From positions 928,482-992,481 of the forward strand of contig NZ_BNBR01000003.1 of NCBI RefSeq assembly GCF_014656055.1: a stretch of DNA of 64,000 nt, given 5' to 3'. A program made the position numbers and the translations under genes. This document shows positions 23,729 to 31,731 of the stretch, piece by piece. This stretch comes from Streptomyces griseosporeus (GTDB lineage Bacteria > Actinomycetota > Actinomycetes > Streptomycetales > Streptomycetaceae). Under the pieces are notes generated by a model, which was given only the letters and a program-made list of their open reading frames with translations, did no database searches and was not told the origin of the DNA. The stretch's first letter is position 1, and each line of letters begins with the position of its first letter.

Positions 23729-25012
23729 ATGACTCCCGCCAGTACCGGGGCGTCCACCACCGTGGGCGCCGTTCCGTCCGTCTCGCTTCCGCCGTCCGGC
23801 CCCTCCTCCGACTCCCGTATGACCCCCGGCGGCCCCGGCTACCGCCGGATGAGCCTCGCGCTGTTCCTCGCGGGTGTCGCGACGTTCGCCCTGCTGTACT
23901 CCACCCAGGCCCTGCTGCCGCTGATCTCCGCCGACCTCGGGGTCGCGGCGGGCGAGGCGAGCTGGACGGTGGCGGCCGCGACGGGCGGTCTGGCGTTGTT
24001 CGTCCTCCCCATGAGCGCCCTGTCGGAGCGCTTCGGACGCCGTACGGTCATGACGGTCTCGCTGGCCGTCGCGGTGGCGGTCGGGCTGCTGGTGCCGTTC
24101 GCGCCGTCGCTGGGCGCGCTGGTGGCGCTGCGGGCGGTGCAGGGCGCCGCGCTGGCCGGGCTGCCGGCCTCGGCGACGGCGTACCTCGCGGAGGAGGTCA
24201 CGCCGCGGGCGCTGGTCACCGCGATCGGGCTGTTCGTCGCGGGCAACAGTGTCGGCGGGATGAGCGGCCGGGTCATCACCGGCTGGGTCGCCCAGGAGTG
24301 GGGCTGGCGGGCCGCCGTCGCGGTCGTCGGCTTGATCGCGGTCGGGTGCGCGGTGGCGTTCCGGGTGCTGCTGCCCGCGCCGCGGCACTTCCGGGCGGGT
24401 TCGCTGCGGCCGCGCGTGCTGGTGGGCACGGTACGGGAGCACCTGGGGAATCCGCTGCTGCGGCGGCTGTACGCGATCGGCGCGCTGTTCATGACCGTGT
24501 TCGGCGGCGTGTACACGGTGATCGGGTACCGGCTGACCGAGGCGCCGTTCGGGCTGCCGCAGGGTGTCGTCGGCTCGATCTTCCTGGTGTACCTCGTCGG
24601 CACGGTGTCCGCGTCCGGGGCCGGGCGGCTGGTGGGGCGGCTCGGGCGGCGCGGCGCGCTGTACCTGGCCGGCGGTACGACGGCGGCGGGGCTGCTGCTG
24701 TCGCTGGCCGGGTCGCTGGTGCCGGTGCTGCTGGGGCTGGTGCTGATCACGGCCGGGTTCTTCGCGGGGCACGCGGTGGCCTCTTCGGCGGTGAGCAAGA
24801 CGGCGACGCGGGGGCGGGCGCAGGCGTCCGCGCTGTACCAGTCGGCGTACTACATCGGGTCGAGCGTGGGCAGCACGGTCGGGGCCATGGCGTTCCACTC
24901 GGGGGGCTGGGGCGGGACCGTGGGGGTCGGGCTGCTGGCTGTGGCGGGGGTTGTGGGGATCACCGTGGTGGGGTCGCGGGCGGCTGTGCGGGCGCGCGTC
25001 GCTGCGGCCTGA
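23729..25012 (+). CDS. MFS transporter (YnfM/Bcr-like exporter)
   Basis: A 427-aa protein with twelve hydrophobic segments after a ~35-residue polar N-terminus. The loop 2-3 signature is ALSERFGRRTVMT and the second half has the duplicated GRLVGRLGRRGAL. These fit the major facilitator superfamily, drug-resistance-type exporters. A -10-like TACGTT ends 6 nt before the ATG, consistent with a leaderless message. The divergent LysR regulator probably senses a substrate or related metabolite. The substrate is unknown. Confidence 0.85.
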   Translation: MTPASTGASTTVGAVPSVSLPPSGPSSDSRMTPGGPGYRRMSLALFLAGVATFALLYSTQALLPLISADLGVAAGEASWTVAAATGGLALFVLPMSALSERFGRRTVMTVSLAVAVAVGLLVPFAPSLGALVALRAVQGAALAGLPASATAYLAEEVTPRALVTAIGLFVAGNSVGGMSGRVITGWVAQEWGWRAAVAVVGLIAVGCAVAFRVLLPAPRHFRAGSLRPRVLVGTVREHLGNPLLRRLYAIGALFMTVFGGVYTVIGYRLTEAPFGLPQGVVGSIFLVYLVGTVSASGAGRLVGRLGRRGALYLAGGTTAAGLLLSLAGSLVPVLLGLVLITAGFFAGHAVASSAVSKTATRGRAQASALYQSAYYIGSSVGSTVGAMAFHSGGWGGTVGVGLLAVAGVVGITVVGSRAAVRARVAAA

Positions 25013-25071
25013 TGCCTGCGGCGGCCTGCGGCGCTTTGCAGGGGGTGCCTGCGGCGGCCTGTGCGGGTGCG

Positions 25072-25106
25072 TCGTGGTTGCTCGCGCAGTTCCCCGCGCC
25101 CCTGAG
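25072..25106 (+). repeat. Dispersed intergenic repeat, copy 4
   Basis: The core CTCGCGCAGTTCCCCGCGCC with the same left flank (GTxGTTG) as the 74-bp elements before deoC. It lies in the 242-bp spacer after the MFS gene, beside short GCGGCCTGC reiterations near 25,017-25,062. Confidence 0.7.
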
Positions 25107-25254
25107 CGCCTGCGGCTGCCCGCGGCTGTCGGCCGTCGTGACCTGCTCTTTTCGGGGAACGCGCGCCGTTGTCAGTGGGCTGCGGTAGCTTCCCAAGTGG
25201 TGGGCGTCACAGGACGTCCGGACTACCGCAGTGCCACATGGGGTGGGTGGACCG

Positions 25255-26268
25255 ATGAGCGATACGGCGACTACTACGGACCTGGACGTCCGGCTGGAGC
25301 AGCACCGGACGGAGTTGACCGGGTACTGCTACCGGATGCTCGGCTCGTCCTTCGAGGCCGAGGACGCCGTGCAGGACACGATGGTCCGCGCCTGGCGCAG
25401 CTTCGACAAGTTCGAGGGGCGGTCCAGTCTGCGCTCGTGGCTGTACCGGATCGCGACGAACGTCTGCCTGGACATGCTGTCGGCGGGCAACAAGCGGGCT
25501 CGCCCGATGGACCTGACGGAGGCGACGCCGCTGGCGCAGGCGGCGCTGTCGCCGCGTCCCGACCACACCTGGCTGGAGCCGATGCCGGACGCGCGGGTAC
25601 TGCCGAGCGTGCAGGACCCCGCGGAGGCGGCGGTCGCCAAGGAGACCGTGCGGCTGGCGTTCATGGCGGCGCTGCAGAAGCTGCCGGCGAAGCAGCGGGC
25701 GGTGCTGATCCTGCGGGAGGTGCTGGCGTGGAAGGCGAGTGAGGTCGCCGAGCTGCTGGACACCTCGGTCGCGTCGGTCAACAGCGCGCTGCAGCGGGCC
25801 CGGGCCACGCTGGCGGAGCGGCAGGAGCCGGGCGCCGAGGCGGCGGTCTCGGATCCGCTGGACGCGGAGCAGCAGAAGCTGCTGGAGCGCTATGTCGCGG
25901 CCTTCGAGGGGTACGACATGACGGCGCTGACGGCGCTGCTCCACGAAGACGCGATCATGACGATGCCGCCGTTCGACCTGTGGCTGTCCGGGCCGGCGGA
26001 CATCACCGGCTTCATGACCACGCTGGGCGCCTCGTGCGCGGGGTCGAGGCTGCTGCCGGTGCAGGTCAACGGCCTGCCGGGGTTCGCGCACTACAAGCCC
26101 GAGCCGGAGACCGGCGGCTTCTCCGCGTGGGCGGTGCAGGTGCTGGAGATCTCAGACGGGCGGATCACCGGTTTCCACTGCTTCCTGGACACCAAGCGCT
26201 GGTTCCCGCTCTTCGGTCTGCCCCTCACACTCGAAGCGGAGGCCGACGAGGTGCAGCAGGGCGTGTAG
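25255..26268 (+). CDS. ECF sigma factor with SnoaL-like C-terminal domain
   Basis: A 337-aa sigma factor. Region 2 is GYCYRMLGSSFEAEDAVQDT then SLRSWLYRIATNVCLDML. Region 4 is LQKLPAKQRAVLILREVL then ASVNSALQRARATL. It continues with a ~130-residue SnoaL/NTF2-like domain (LERYVAAFEGYDMTALTALL to RITGFHCFLDTKRWFPLF). This is the SigG/SigJ-like arrangement in which the attached domain, rather than a separate anti-sigma factor, modulates activity. The ATG has only a weak ribosome site. Its last ~117 bp overlap the convergent STAS gene. Confidence 0.87.
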   Translation: MSDTATTTDLDVRLEQHRTELTGYCYRMLGSSFEAEDAVQDTMVRAWRSFDKFEGRSSLRSWLYRIATNVCLDMLSAGNKRARPMDLTEATPLAQAALSPRPDHTWLEPMPDARVLPSVQDPAEAAVAKETVRLAFMAALQKLPAKQRAVLILREVLAWKASEVAELLDTSVASVNSALQRARATLAERQEPGAEAAVSDPLDAEQQKLLERYVAAFEGYDMTALTALLHEDAIMTMPPFDLWLSGPADITGFMTTLGASCAGSRLLPVQVNGLPGFAHYKPEPETGGFSAWAVQVLEISDGRITGFHCFLDTKRWFPLFGLPLTLEAEADEVQQGV

Positions 26269-26538
26269 CGCGGGGTCCGGGTCGCGCAGGCGTATCCGGC
26301 CCCCGGCCCGGCGGGCGGTGAGCTGGAGCCGGGCCAGCAGGTCCACGGCGGCCAGTCCGGGCGGGCCGAGCCCGCCCACGTCGCAGACGACCACGCCGGT
26401 CGGGGTGGTCTCCAGCAGGGTGCGGACGGCATGGCACAGTTCCGGTACCTCGTCGCGGGCGACGGGGCCGGAGAGGCTGAGTACGGCGGGTGTCGTGGCG
26501 TCCACGTGCGGTAGACCGGCGGGGCGGCGGCAACTCAT
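26152..26538 (-). CDS. STAS-domain protein (anti-sigma-antagonist-like)
   Basis: A 128-aa protein whose middle forms a STAS fold: AVLSLSGPVARDEVPELCHA, then GVVVCDVGGLGPPGLAAVDLLARL in place of the usual D-x-S/T phosphorylation loop, then a helix-strand pair. The residue normally phosphorylated is not evident (VGGLGPPG lacks Ser/Thr), so switching by an anti-sigma kinase is doubtful. The C-terminal tail is acidic and is encoded antisense to the end of the ECF sigma gene. That unusual 117-bp overlap lowers confidence in the exact end. The start was chosen for MSCRRPAG with cat at 26536-26538. Confidence 0.62.
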   Translation of the reverse strand: MSCRRPAGLPHVDATTPAVLSLSGPVARDEVPELCHAVRTLLETTPTGVVVCDVGGLGPPGLAAVDLLARLQLTARRAGGRIRLRDPDPALHALLHLVGLRFECEGQTEEREPALGVQEAVETGDPPV

Positions 26539-26600
26539 CGGTGGGGGCAGACGAGGATCACATTGACCTGGCATGCGGCCGCCCCGGAGGGTGGGTCCCT

Positions 26601-27521
26601 GTGCAGGGGGTGCTGAACGGGTTCGCGGTCATCGCGGTCGTCATCGGCGTGGGCTATGTCATCGGGCGGCTGGGGTCGCTGGGTGAGCAGGGCCGCGAGG
26701 TGCTGACCAAGCTGGCCTTCCATGTGGCGTCCCCGGCGCTGCTGTTCACCACGCTCGCGCGGACCGACCTGTCGGTGGTGTTCTCCAGCCGGCTCCTGGT
26801 GACCGCCCTGAGCACGGCCGCGGCGGCCGGTGTCTTCGTGGCGGTGGGGGCCGTACGGGGCTGGAGTGTGGGCCGGACGACGATCGGCGCGCTGTGCTCC
26901 AGCTACGTCAACTCCGGCAACCTCGGCATCCCGATCGCGGTGTACGTGCTGGGGGACGCCTCGCTGGTGGCGCCGGCGCTGCTGTTCCAGCTCGTCGGGG
27001 TCACGCCGGTCGCGCTGACGATCCTGGACCTGTCCGGCAAGGGCGGTAAGGGGCCGCTGTGGCTGCGGCTGCTGACGCCGCTGCGGAACCCGATCGCGGT
27101 CGGCTCGCTGGCCGGGGTGGCGGTGTCCGCCGCGGGTCTGAGGGTCCCGGCGCCGGTGATGGACCCGCTGACCCTGATCGGCGGGATGTCGGTCCCGGCC
27201 GTGCTGCTGGCCTTCGGCATCTCCCTGTGCGGCAGCACGCTGCCCGGGCGGGGCCCGGACCGGCGTCAGGTGCTGCTGGCGGTCGCCCTGAAGACGGTGG
27301 GCCAGCCGGTGGCCGCCTGGGCCCTGGCGACGGGTGTCTTCGGCCTGCGGGGCGCCCCGCTGCTGGACGTGGTGGTGACGTCGGCACTGCCCGCGGCACA
27401 GAACCTGTACACGTACGCGTCGAGCTACCGGGTGGCCGAGCGCCTGGCCCGCGACGCGATCCTGGTGTCGACGGTGGTGTCGGTACCGGTGCTGGTCTTG
27501 GTGGCGGCGCTGCTGGGGTGA
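26601..27521 (+). CDS. AEC-family transporter
   Basis: A 306-aa membrane protein with about ten helices and the auxin-efflux-carrier family hallmarks: helix 1 GFAVIAVVIGVGYVIGRLG, FHVASPALLFTTLA, YVNSGNLGIPIAVYVLG and ALPAAQNLYTYA. Family members move organic acids, amino acids or related anions; the substrate is not evident. A GGAGG lies 10 nt before the GTG start. It converges with deoA at a shared hairpin. Confidence 0.82.
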   Translation: MQGVLNGFAVIAVVIGVGYVIGRLGSLGEQGREVLTKLAFHVASPALLFTTLARTDLSVVFSSRLLVTALSTAAAAGVFVAVGAVRGWSVGRTTIGALCSSYVNSGNLGIPIAVYVLGDASLVAPALLFQLVGVTPVALTILDLSGKGGKGPLWLRLLTPLRNPIAVGSLAGVAVSAAGLRVPAPVMDPLTLIGGMSVPAVLLAFGISLCGSTLPGRGPDRRQVLLAVALKTVGQPVAAWALATGVFGLRGAPLLDVVVTSALPAAQNLYTYASSYRVAERLARDAILVSTVVSVPVLVLVAALLG

Positions 27522-27525
27522 GTGC

Positions 27526-27553
27526 CGGGACCGGCGGTGCTCCGCCGGTCCCG
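27526..27553. terminator. Bidirectional terminator between AEC gene and deoA
   Basis: A 12-bp stem (CGGGACCGGCGG and its complement) with the tetraloop TGCT, midway between the two convergent stops. Confidence 0.85.
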
Positions 27554-27566
27554 TTGTCCGCAAGGG

Positions 27567-28850
27567 TCAGGCGATGCGTTCCAGCACCACCGGGGACGGC
27601 GTGAACGCCGTGCCGGGGGGCGCGATGTCGTAGGAGTCCTCGACTGCCTGGAGGGCGTAGTCGAAGCGCTCCGGGGTGTCGGTGTGGAGGGTGAGCAGGG
27701 GCTGGCCCTCGCGCACCTCGTCGCCGGGCTTGGCGTGCAGCTCCACGCCCGCGCCCGCCTGCACCGGGTCCTCCTTGCGGGCGCGTCCGGCGCCCAGGCG
27801 CCAGGCGGCGACGCCGATGTCGTAGGCGTCGAGGCGGGTGAGTACGCCGGTGGCGGGGGCCTTGATGACGTGCTGTTCCTTCGCCACCGGCAGCTCGGCG
27901 TCCGGGTCGCCGCCCTGCGCGGCGATCATGCGGCGCCAGACGTCCATCGCCGAGCCGTCCGCGAGGGCCTTCGCCGGGTCGGCGTCCTTGACGCCGGCCG
28001 CGTCGAGCATCTCGCGGGCCAGGGCGATGGTCAGCTCGACGACGTCCGCGGGGCCGCCGCCGGCCAGGACCTCGACCGACTCGCGGACCTCCAGGGCGTT
28101 GCCCGCGGTGAGGCCGAGCGGGGTGGACATGTCCGTGAGGAGCGCGACCGTCCGCACGCCGTGGTCGGTGCCGAGGCCGACCATCGTGGAGGCCAGCTCG
28201 CGGGCGTCCTCGATCGTCTTCATGAAGGCGCCGGTGCCGACCTTGACGTCCAGGACCAGACTGCCGGTGCCCTCGGCGATCTTCTTCGACATGATCGAGG
28301 AGGCGATCAGGGGGATCGCCTCGACCGTGCCGGTCACGTCCCGCAGGGCGTAGAGCTTCTTGTCCGCGGGGGCCAGGCCGTCGCCCGCCGCGCAGATCAC
28401 CGCGCCCGTGGTGTCCAGGACGTGCAGCATCTCCTCGTTGGACAGCAGCGCGCGCCAGCCGGGGATCGACTCCAGCTTGTCCAGCGTGCCGCCGGTGTGG
28501 CCGAGGCCGCGGCCCGACAGCTGGGGCACGGCCGCGCCGCACGCCGCGACCAGGGGTGCGAGCGGCAGGGTGATCTTGTCGCCGACGCCGCCGGTGGAGT
28601 GCTTGTCGGCGGTCGGGCGGGACAGCGACGAGAAGTCCATGCGCTCGCCGGAGGCGATCATCGCCGCCGTCCAGCGGGCGATCTCGCGCCGGTTCATGCC
28701 GTTCAGCAGGATCGCCATGGCGAGCGCGGACATCTGCTCGTCGGCGACCGTGCCGCGCGTGTACGCGTCGATGACCCAGTCGATCTGCTCGTCGCTCAGC
28801 TCGCCGCGGTCCCGCTTGGTGCGGATGACGGAGATGGCGTCCATGGCCAT
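27567..28850 (-). CDS. deoA: Thymidine phosphorylase
   Basis: A 427-aa pyrimidine-nucleoside phosphorylase of the thymidine phosphorylase/anthranilate phosphoribosyltransferase fold. It converts thymidine or deoxyuridine plus phosphate to the base and deoxyribose-1-phosphate. Signatures are the phosphate loop KHSTGGVGDK, the family pattern SGRGLGHTGGTLDKLESIPG, and the substrate-contacting SSIMSKKIAEGTGSLVLDVK and GTGAFMK. The C-terminal alpha/beta domain is complete. It is last in the nucleoside ABC-cdd operon, after a hairpin. A GGAAGGA site precedes the ATG. Confidence 0.94.
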   Translation of the reverse strand: MAMDAISVIRTKRDRGELSDEQIDWVIDAYTRGTVADEQMSALAMAILLNGMNRREIARWTAAMIASGERMDFSSLSRPTADKHSTGGVGDKITLPLAPLVAACGAAVPQLSGRGLGHTGGTLDKLESIPGWRALLSNEEMLHVLDTTGAVICAAGDGLAPADKKLYALRDVTGTVEAIPLIASSIMSKKIAEGTGSLVLDVKVGTGAFMKTIEDARELASTMVGLGTDHGVRTVALLTDMSTPLGLTAGNALEVRESVEVLAGGGPADVVELTIALAREMLDAAGVKDADPAKALADGSAMDVWRRMIAAQGGDPDAELPVAKEQHVIKAPATGVLTRLDAYDIGVAAWRLGAGRARKEDPVQAGAGVELHAKPGDEVREGQPLLTLHTDTPERFDYALQAVEDSYDIAPPGTAFTPSPVVLERIA

Positions 28851-28879
28851 GGCGTTCCTTCCGAGGTTCAGGAAGTGTG

Positions 28880-28908
28880 CGGCCCTCCTGAGGGTGTCAG
28901 GAGGGCCG
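28880..28908 (-). terminator. Intra-operon hairpin between cdd and deoA
   Basis: A perfect 12-bp stem with a 5-nt loop in the 66-bp cdd-deoA spacer, 8 nt after the cdd stop. It could be a partial terminator or an RNA-processing site that lowers deoA relative to upstream genes. Confidence 0.6.
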
Positions 28909-28916
28909 TACGGGAG

Positions 28917-29321
28917 TTACTGGGTGAGATGGTCGGGGCCGAAGGCCTGCGGCAGCATCTCGGAGAGCGGGAGGATGCCCGCCGGGGTGTCGAGCAGCAG
29001 GTCGGGGCCGCCGAACTCGTACAGCAGCTGCCGGCACCGGCCGCACGGCACGAGCAGCCCGCCCGTGCCGTCCACACACGTGAAGTGGGTCAGCCGGCCG
29101 CCGCCGGTGCGCTGCAGCTCCGACACCAGACCGCACTCGGCGCACAGGCCGAGGCCGTAGGAGGCGTTCTCCACGTTGCAGCCGGCGACCGTGCGGCCGT
29201 CGTCGACCCGGGCCGCCACGCCGACCGGGTAGCCGGAGTAGGGGGCGTACGCGTGGGTCATCGCCTCGCGCGCCACCTCCCGCAGCGCCTCCCAGTCGAA
29301 CGCGCCGGCGTCCCGGCTCAC
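28917..29321 (-). CDS. cdd: Cytidine deaminase
   Basis: A 134-aa homotetramer-type enzyme deaminating (deoxy)cytidine to (deoxy)uridine. Zinc ligands and catalytic Glu are in NVENASYGLGLCAECG and VPCGRCRQLLYEF. Length matches the small bacterial class. The GTG overlaps the stop of the upstream permease gene by 4 nt, so uptake and deamination are translationally coupled. The product can be cleaved by the thymidine phosphorylase encoded next. Confidence 0.93.
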   Translation of the reverse strand: MSRDAGAFDWEALREVAREAMTHAYAPYSGYPVGVAARVDDGRTVAGCNVENASYGLGLCAECGLVSELQRTGGGRLTHFTCVDGTGGLLVPCGRCRQLLYEFGGPDLLLDTPAGILPLSEMLPQAFGPDHLTQ

Positions 29322-30604
29322 TTGCCCTGGCCCTTCCGGTAGCGCATGCCGTCCGCCTTGGGCATCCGCAGGCGCTGCGCGGACAGCGACAGCACGAGGA
29401 GGGTGACGACGTACGGGGTGGCGCCCACGAACTCGTTCGGGACCTCGTCGGTCAGCAGGTACCAGACCAGCACCAGCGCGGCCATCACGGCGCTCACGAT
29501 GCCCTGGACCAGCGCCTTGCGGTACAGCTTCCACGCGGCGAGCAGCACCAGCAGCACGACCAGCAGGAGCAGCAGCGCGTGCACGGTCTCACCGCCGTTG
29601 CGCAGCTGGAGCGCGTCGGAGAAGCCGAACAGGCCCGCGCCCATCGCCAGACCGCCCGGCCGCCAGTTGCCGAAGATCATCGCGGCGAGGCCGATGTAGC
29701 CGCGTCCGCCGGTCTGGCCCTCCTGGTAGATGTGCGAGGTGACCAGCGCGAGGAAGGCGCCGCCGAGGCCGGCGAGACCGCCGGAGACGGCCACGGCCGC
29801 GTACTTGTACCGGTAGACGTTGACGCCGAGGGACTCCGCGGCGACCGGGTTCTCGCCGCAGGAGCGCAGCCGCAGGCCGAAGGGCGTACGCCACAGCAGC
29901 CACCACGTGGCGACGAACAGCACCACGGCGAGGACGGTGACCACGGACAGGTTGGTGACCAGGCCGCCGAGGATGCCCGCGAGGTCGGAGACGAGGAACC
30001 AGTGGTGCTTCTGGATCGACTGCAGGCCGTCGGACAGGCCCGGTACGTCGATGGTGGGCAGGGTGTCCGCGGGCGGGGACTGCTTGGGGTTGCCGCCCGC
30101 CTCCGCCGCGTCGCCGTCCGCGAAGAACAGCTTGGCGAGGTACTGGGTGGCGCCGACCGCGAGCAGGTTGACCGCGACACCGGAGACGATGTGGTCGACA
30201 CCGAAGGTGACGGTGGCGACGGCGTGCACCAGGCCGCCGAGGACACCGAAGCCGATGCCGCACAGCAGGCCGAGCCAGGGGCTGGACTGCCAGCCGATCC
30301 AGCCCGCGCCGAAGGTGCCGAGGATCATCATGCCCTCAAGGCCGATGTTGACCACGCCGGACCGCTCGGACCACAGACCGGCGAGGCCCGCGAGGCCGAT
30401 CGGCACGGCGAGGCCGAGCGCGGCGCTGATCTGGCCCGCCGAGGTGAGCTGGTCGGCGCCGGTGATGACGCGGACCGCGGCGACGAGCAGCAGCGCGCCC
30501 GCGACGATGAGCAGGATCTGGCCCCAGGACCGGCCGGAACGGGCCTGCCCACTGTCGGCCTTGGGCGCCGCGGGCGGCGGCGCGTCGGTCATCGTGGCAG
30601 TCAT
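29318..30604 (-). CDS. Nucleoside ABC transporter permease 2
   Basis: A 428-aa inner-membrane permease of the RbsC/BPD_transp_2 type, with about ten helices after a polar N-terminus. Family signature LWSERSGVVNIGLEGMMILG and the cytoplasmic coupling segment LRSCGENPVAAESLGVNVYR are clear. Start ATG 30604 overlaps the preceding stop by 1 nt; an in-frame GTG lies directly before it. Together with the BMP lipoprotein, ATPase and first permease it matches nucleoside importers such as the lactococcal BmpA-NupABC system. Confidence 0.9.
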   Translation of the reverse strand: MTATMTDAPPPAAPKADSGQARSGRSWGQILLIVAGALLLVAAVRVITGADQLTSAGQISAALGLAVPIGLAGLAGLWSERSGVVNIGLEGMMILGTFGAGWIGWQSSPWLGLLCGIGFGVLGGLVHAVATVTFGVDHIVSGVAVNLLAVGATQYLAKLFFADGDAAEAGGNPKQSPPADTLPTIDVPGLSDGLQSIQKHHWFLVSDLAGILGGLVTNLSVVTVLAVVLFVATWWLLWRTPFGLRLRSCGENPVAAESLGVNVYRYKYAAVAVSGGLAGLGGAFLALVTSHIYQEGQTGGRGYIGLAAMIFGNWRPGGLAMGAGLFGFSDALQLRNGGETVHALLLLLVVLLVLLAAWKLYRKALVQGIVSAVMAALVLVWYLLTDEVPNEFVGATPYVVTLLVLSLSAQRLRMPKADGMRYRKGQGK

Positions 30605-31731
30605 CACGCCACCTCCTGCTTCTTCGTCGTGGCGGCGGCCTGGGCGGCGAGTTCGGCGCCGACCCGCTGCTGCTGGCGCTTGAGGCCGTAGCGGCGGACG
30701 ACTTCGTAGGCGATCACGACGCACAGGACGATGACGCCCTGGATGACGCCGAGGATCTCCTTGTCGTAGCCCTCGAACTCGAGGTGGTTGGTGGTGCGCT
30801 CCAGGAAGCCCCAGAGGAGGGCGCCGAGCGCGATGCCGATCGGGTGGTTGCGGCCGAGCAGCGCGATGGCGATGCCGGTGAAGCCGATGCCCGTCGGGAA
30901 GTCGTTGCTGAAGGTGTGGCTGTCGTTGAGCAGGGTCGGCATGCCGATCAGGCCGGCCACCGCGCCCGAGATGAGCATGCTGGTGGCGACCATCTTCTTC
31001 ACGCCGACACCGCTCGCGGCGGCGGCGGTCTCGGACTGGCCGACGGTGCGCAGGTCGAAGCCGAAGCGGGTGCGGCCGAGCACGAACCAGTAGGCGATGC
31101 CGACAATCACGGCGACGAAGAGGAAGCCCCACAGCACGCCGGCGGGGCCGGTGTCGATGCTGAAGAAGTACGACGACTTCGGCAGCGGGTGGGTGAGCAC
31201 GGTGGTGCCGGCCGCGTCCAGCTCGGCGAGCTTCCCGGGCTGGAGCAGGTAGGCGATGATCGAGGTGGCGATCGCGTTCAGCATGATCGTCGAGATGACC
31301 TCGCTGACGCCGCGGGTCACCTTCAGGAAGCCGGCGATGGCCGCCCACAGGGCGCCGGTCGCCATGGCGCACAGGATGATCAGCGGGATGGCGATCCAGC
31401 CGGGCGCGGTCAGCGCGCCGCCGAGGACGGCGGCGATGAACGCGGCGAGCCGGTACTGGCCGTCGACGCCGATGTTGAACAGGTTCATGCGGAAGCCGAT
31501 GGCCACCGCGACACCCGCCAGGTAGTACGTCGTCGCCTTGTTGAGGATGTAGACCTGGCTGTCGCTGGCGACGCCGTACGAGCCCATCTCGCTGAAGGCC
31601 GCGCCCGGGTTCTTGCCGGTGGCGAGGATGACCAGGGCGGTGACGACGAGTGCGGCGACGAGCGCCAGCAGCGGGGCGGCGATCCCGAGGAGCAGCCGCT
31701 CCTTGTCGATGCGTTGGGTCAGCTTGTTCAT
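30604..31731 (-). CDS. Nucleoside ABC transporter permease 1
   Basis: A 375-aa permease of the same superfamily. It starts NKLTQRIDKERLLLGIAAPL and contains about nine membrane helices, including NLFNIGVDGQYRLAAFIAAV, where permease 2 has NIGLEGMM, and the cytoplasmic segment LRTVGQSETAAAASGVGVKK. The ATG overlaps the ATPase stop (ATGA), so translation is coupled. It pairs with permease 2 to form a heterodimeric channel; paired non-identical permeases are usual for BMP-type nucleoside importers. Confidence 0.9.
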   Translation of the reverse strand: MNKLTQRIDKERLLLGIAAPLLALVAALVVTALVILATGKNPGAAFSEMGSYGVASDSQVYILNKATTYYLAGVAVAIGFRMNLFNIGVDGQYRLAAFIAAVLGGALTAPGWIAIPLIILCAMATGALWAAIAGFLKVTRGVSEVISTIMLNAIATSIIAYLLQPGKLAELDAAGTTVLTHPLPKSSYFFSIDTGPAGVLWGFLFVAVIVGIAYWFVLGRTRFGFDLRTVGQSETAAAASGVGVKKMVATSMLISGAVAGLIGMPTLLNDSHTFSNDFPTGIGFTGIAIALLGRNHPIGIALGALLWGFLERTTNHLEFEGYDKEILGVIQGVIVLCVVIAYEVVRRYGLKRQQQRVGAELAAQAAATTKKQEVA

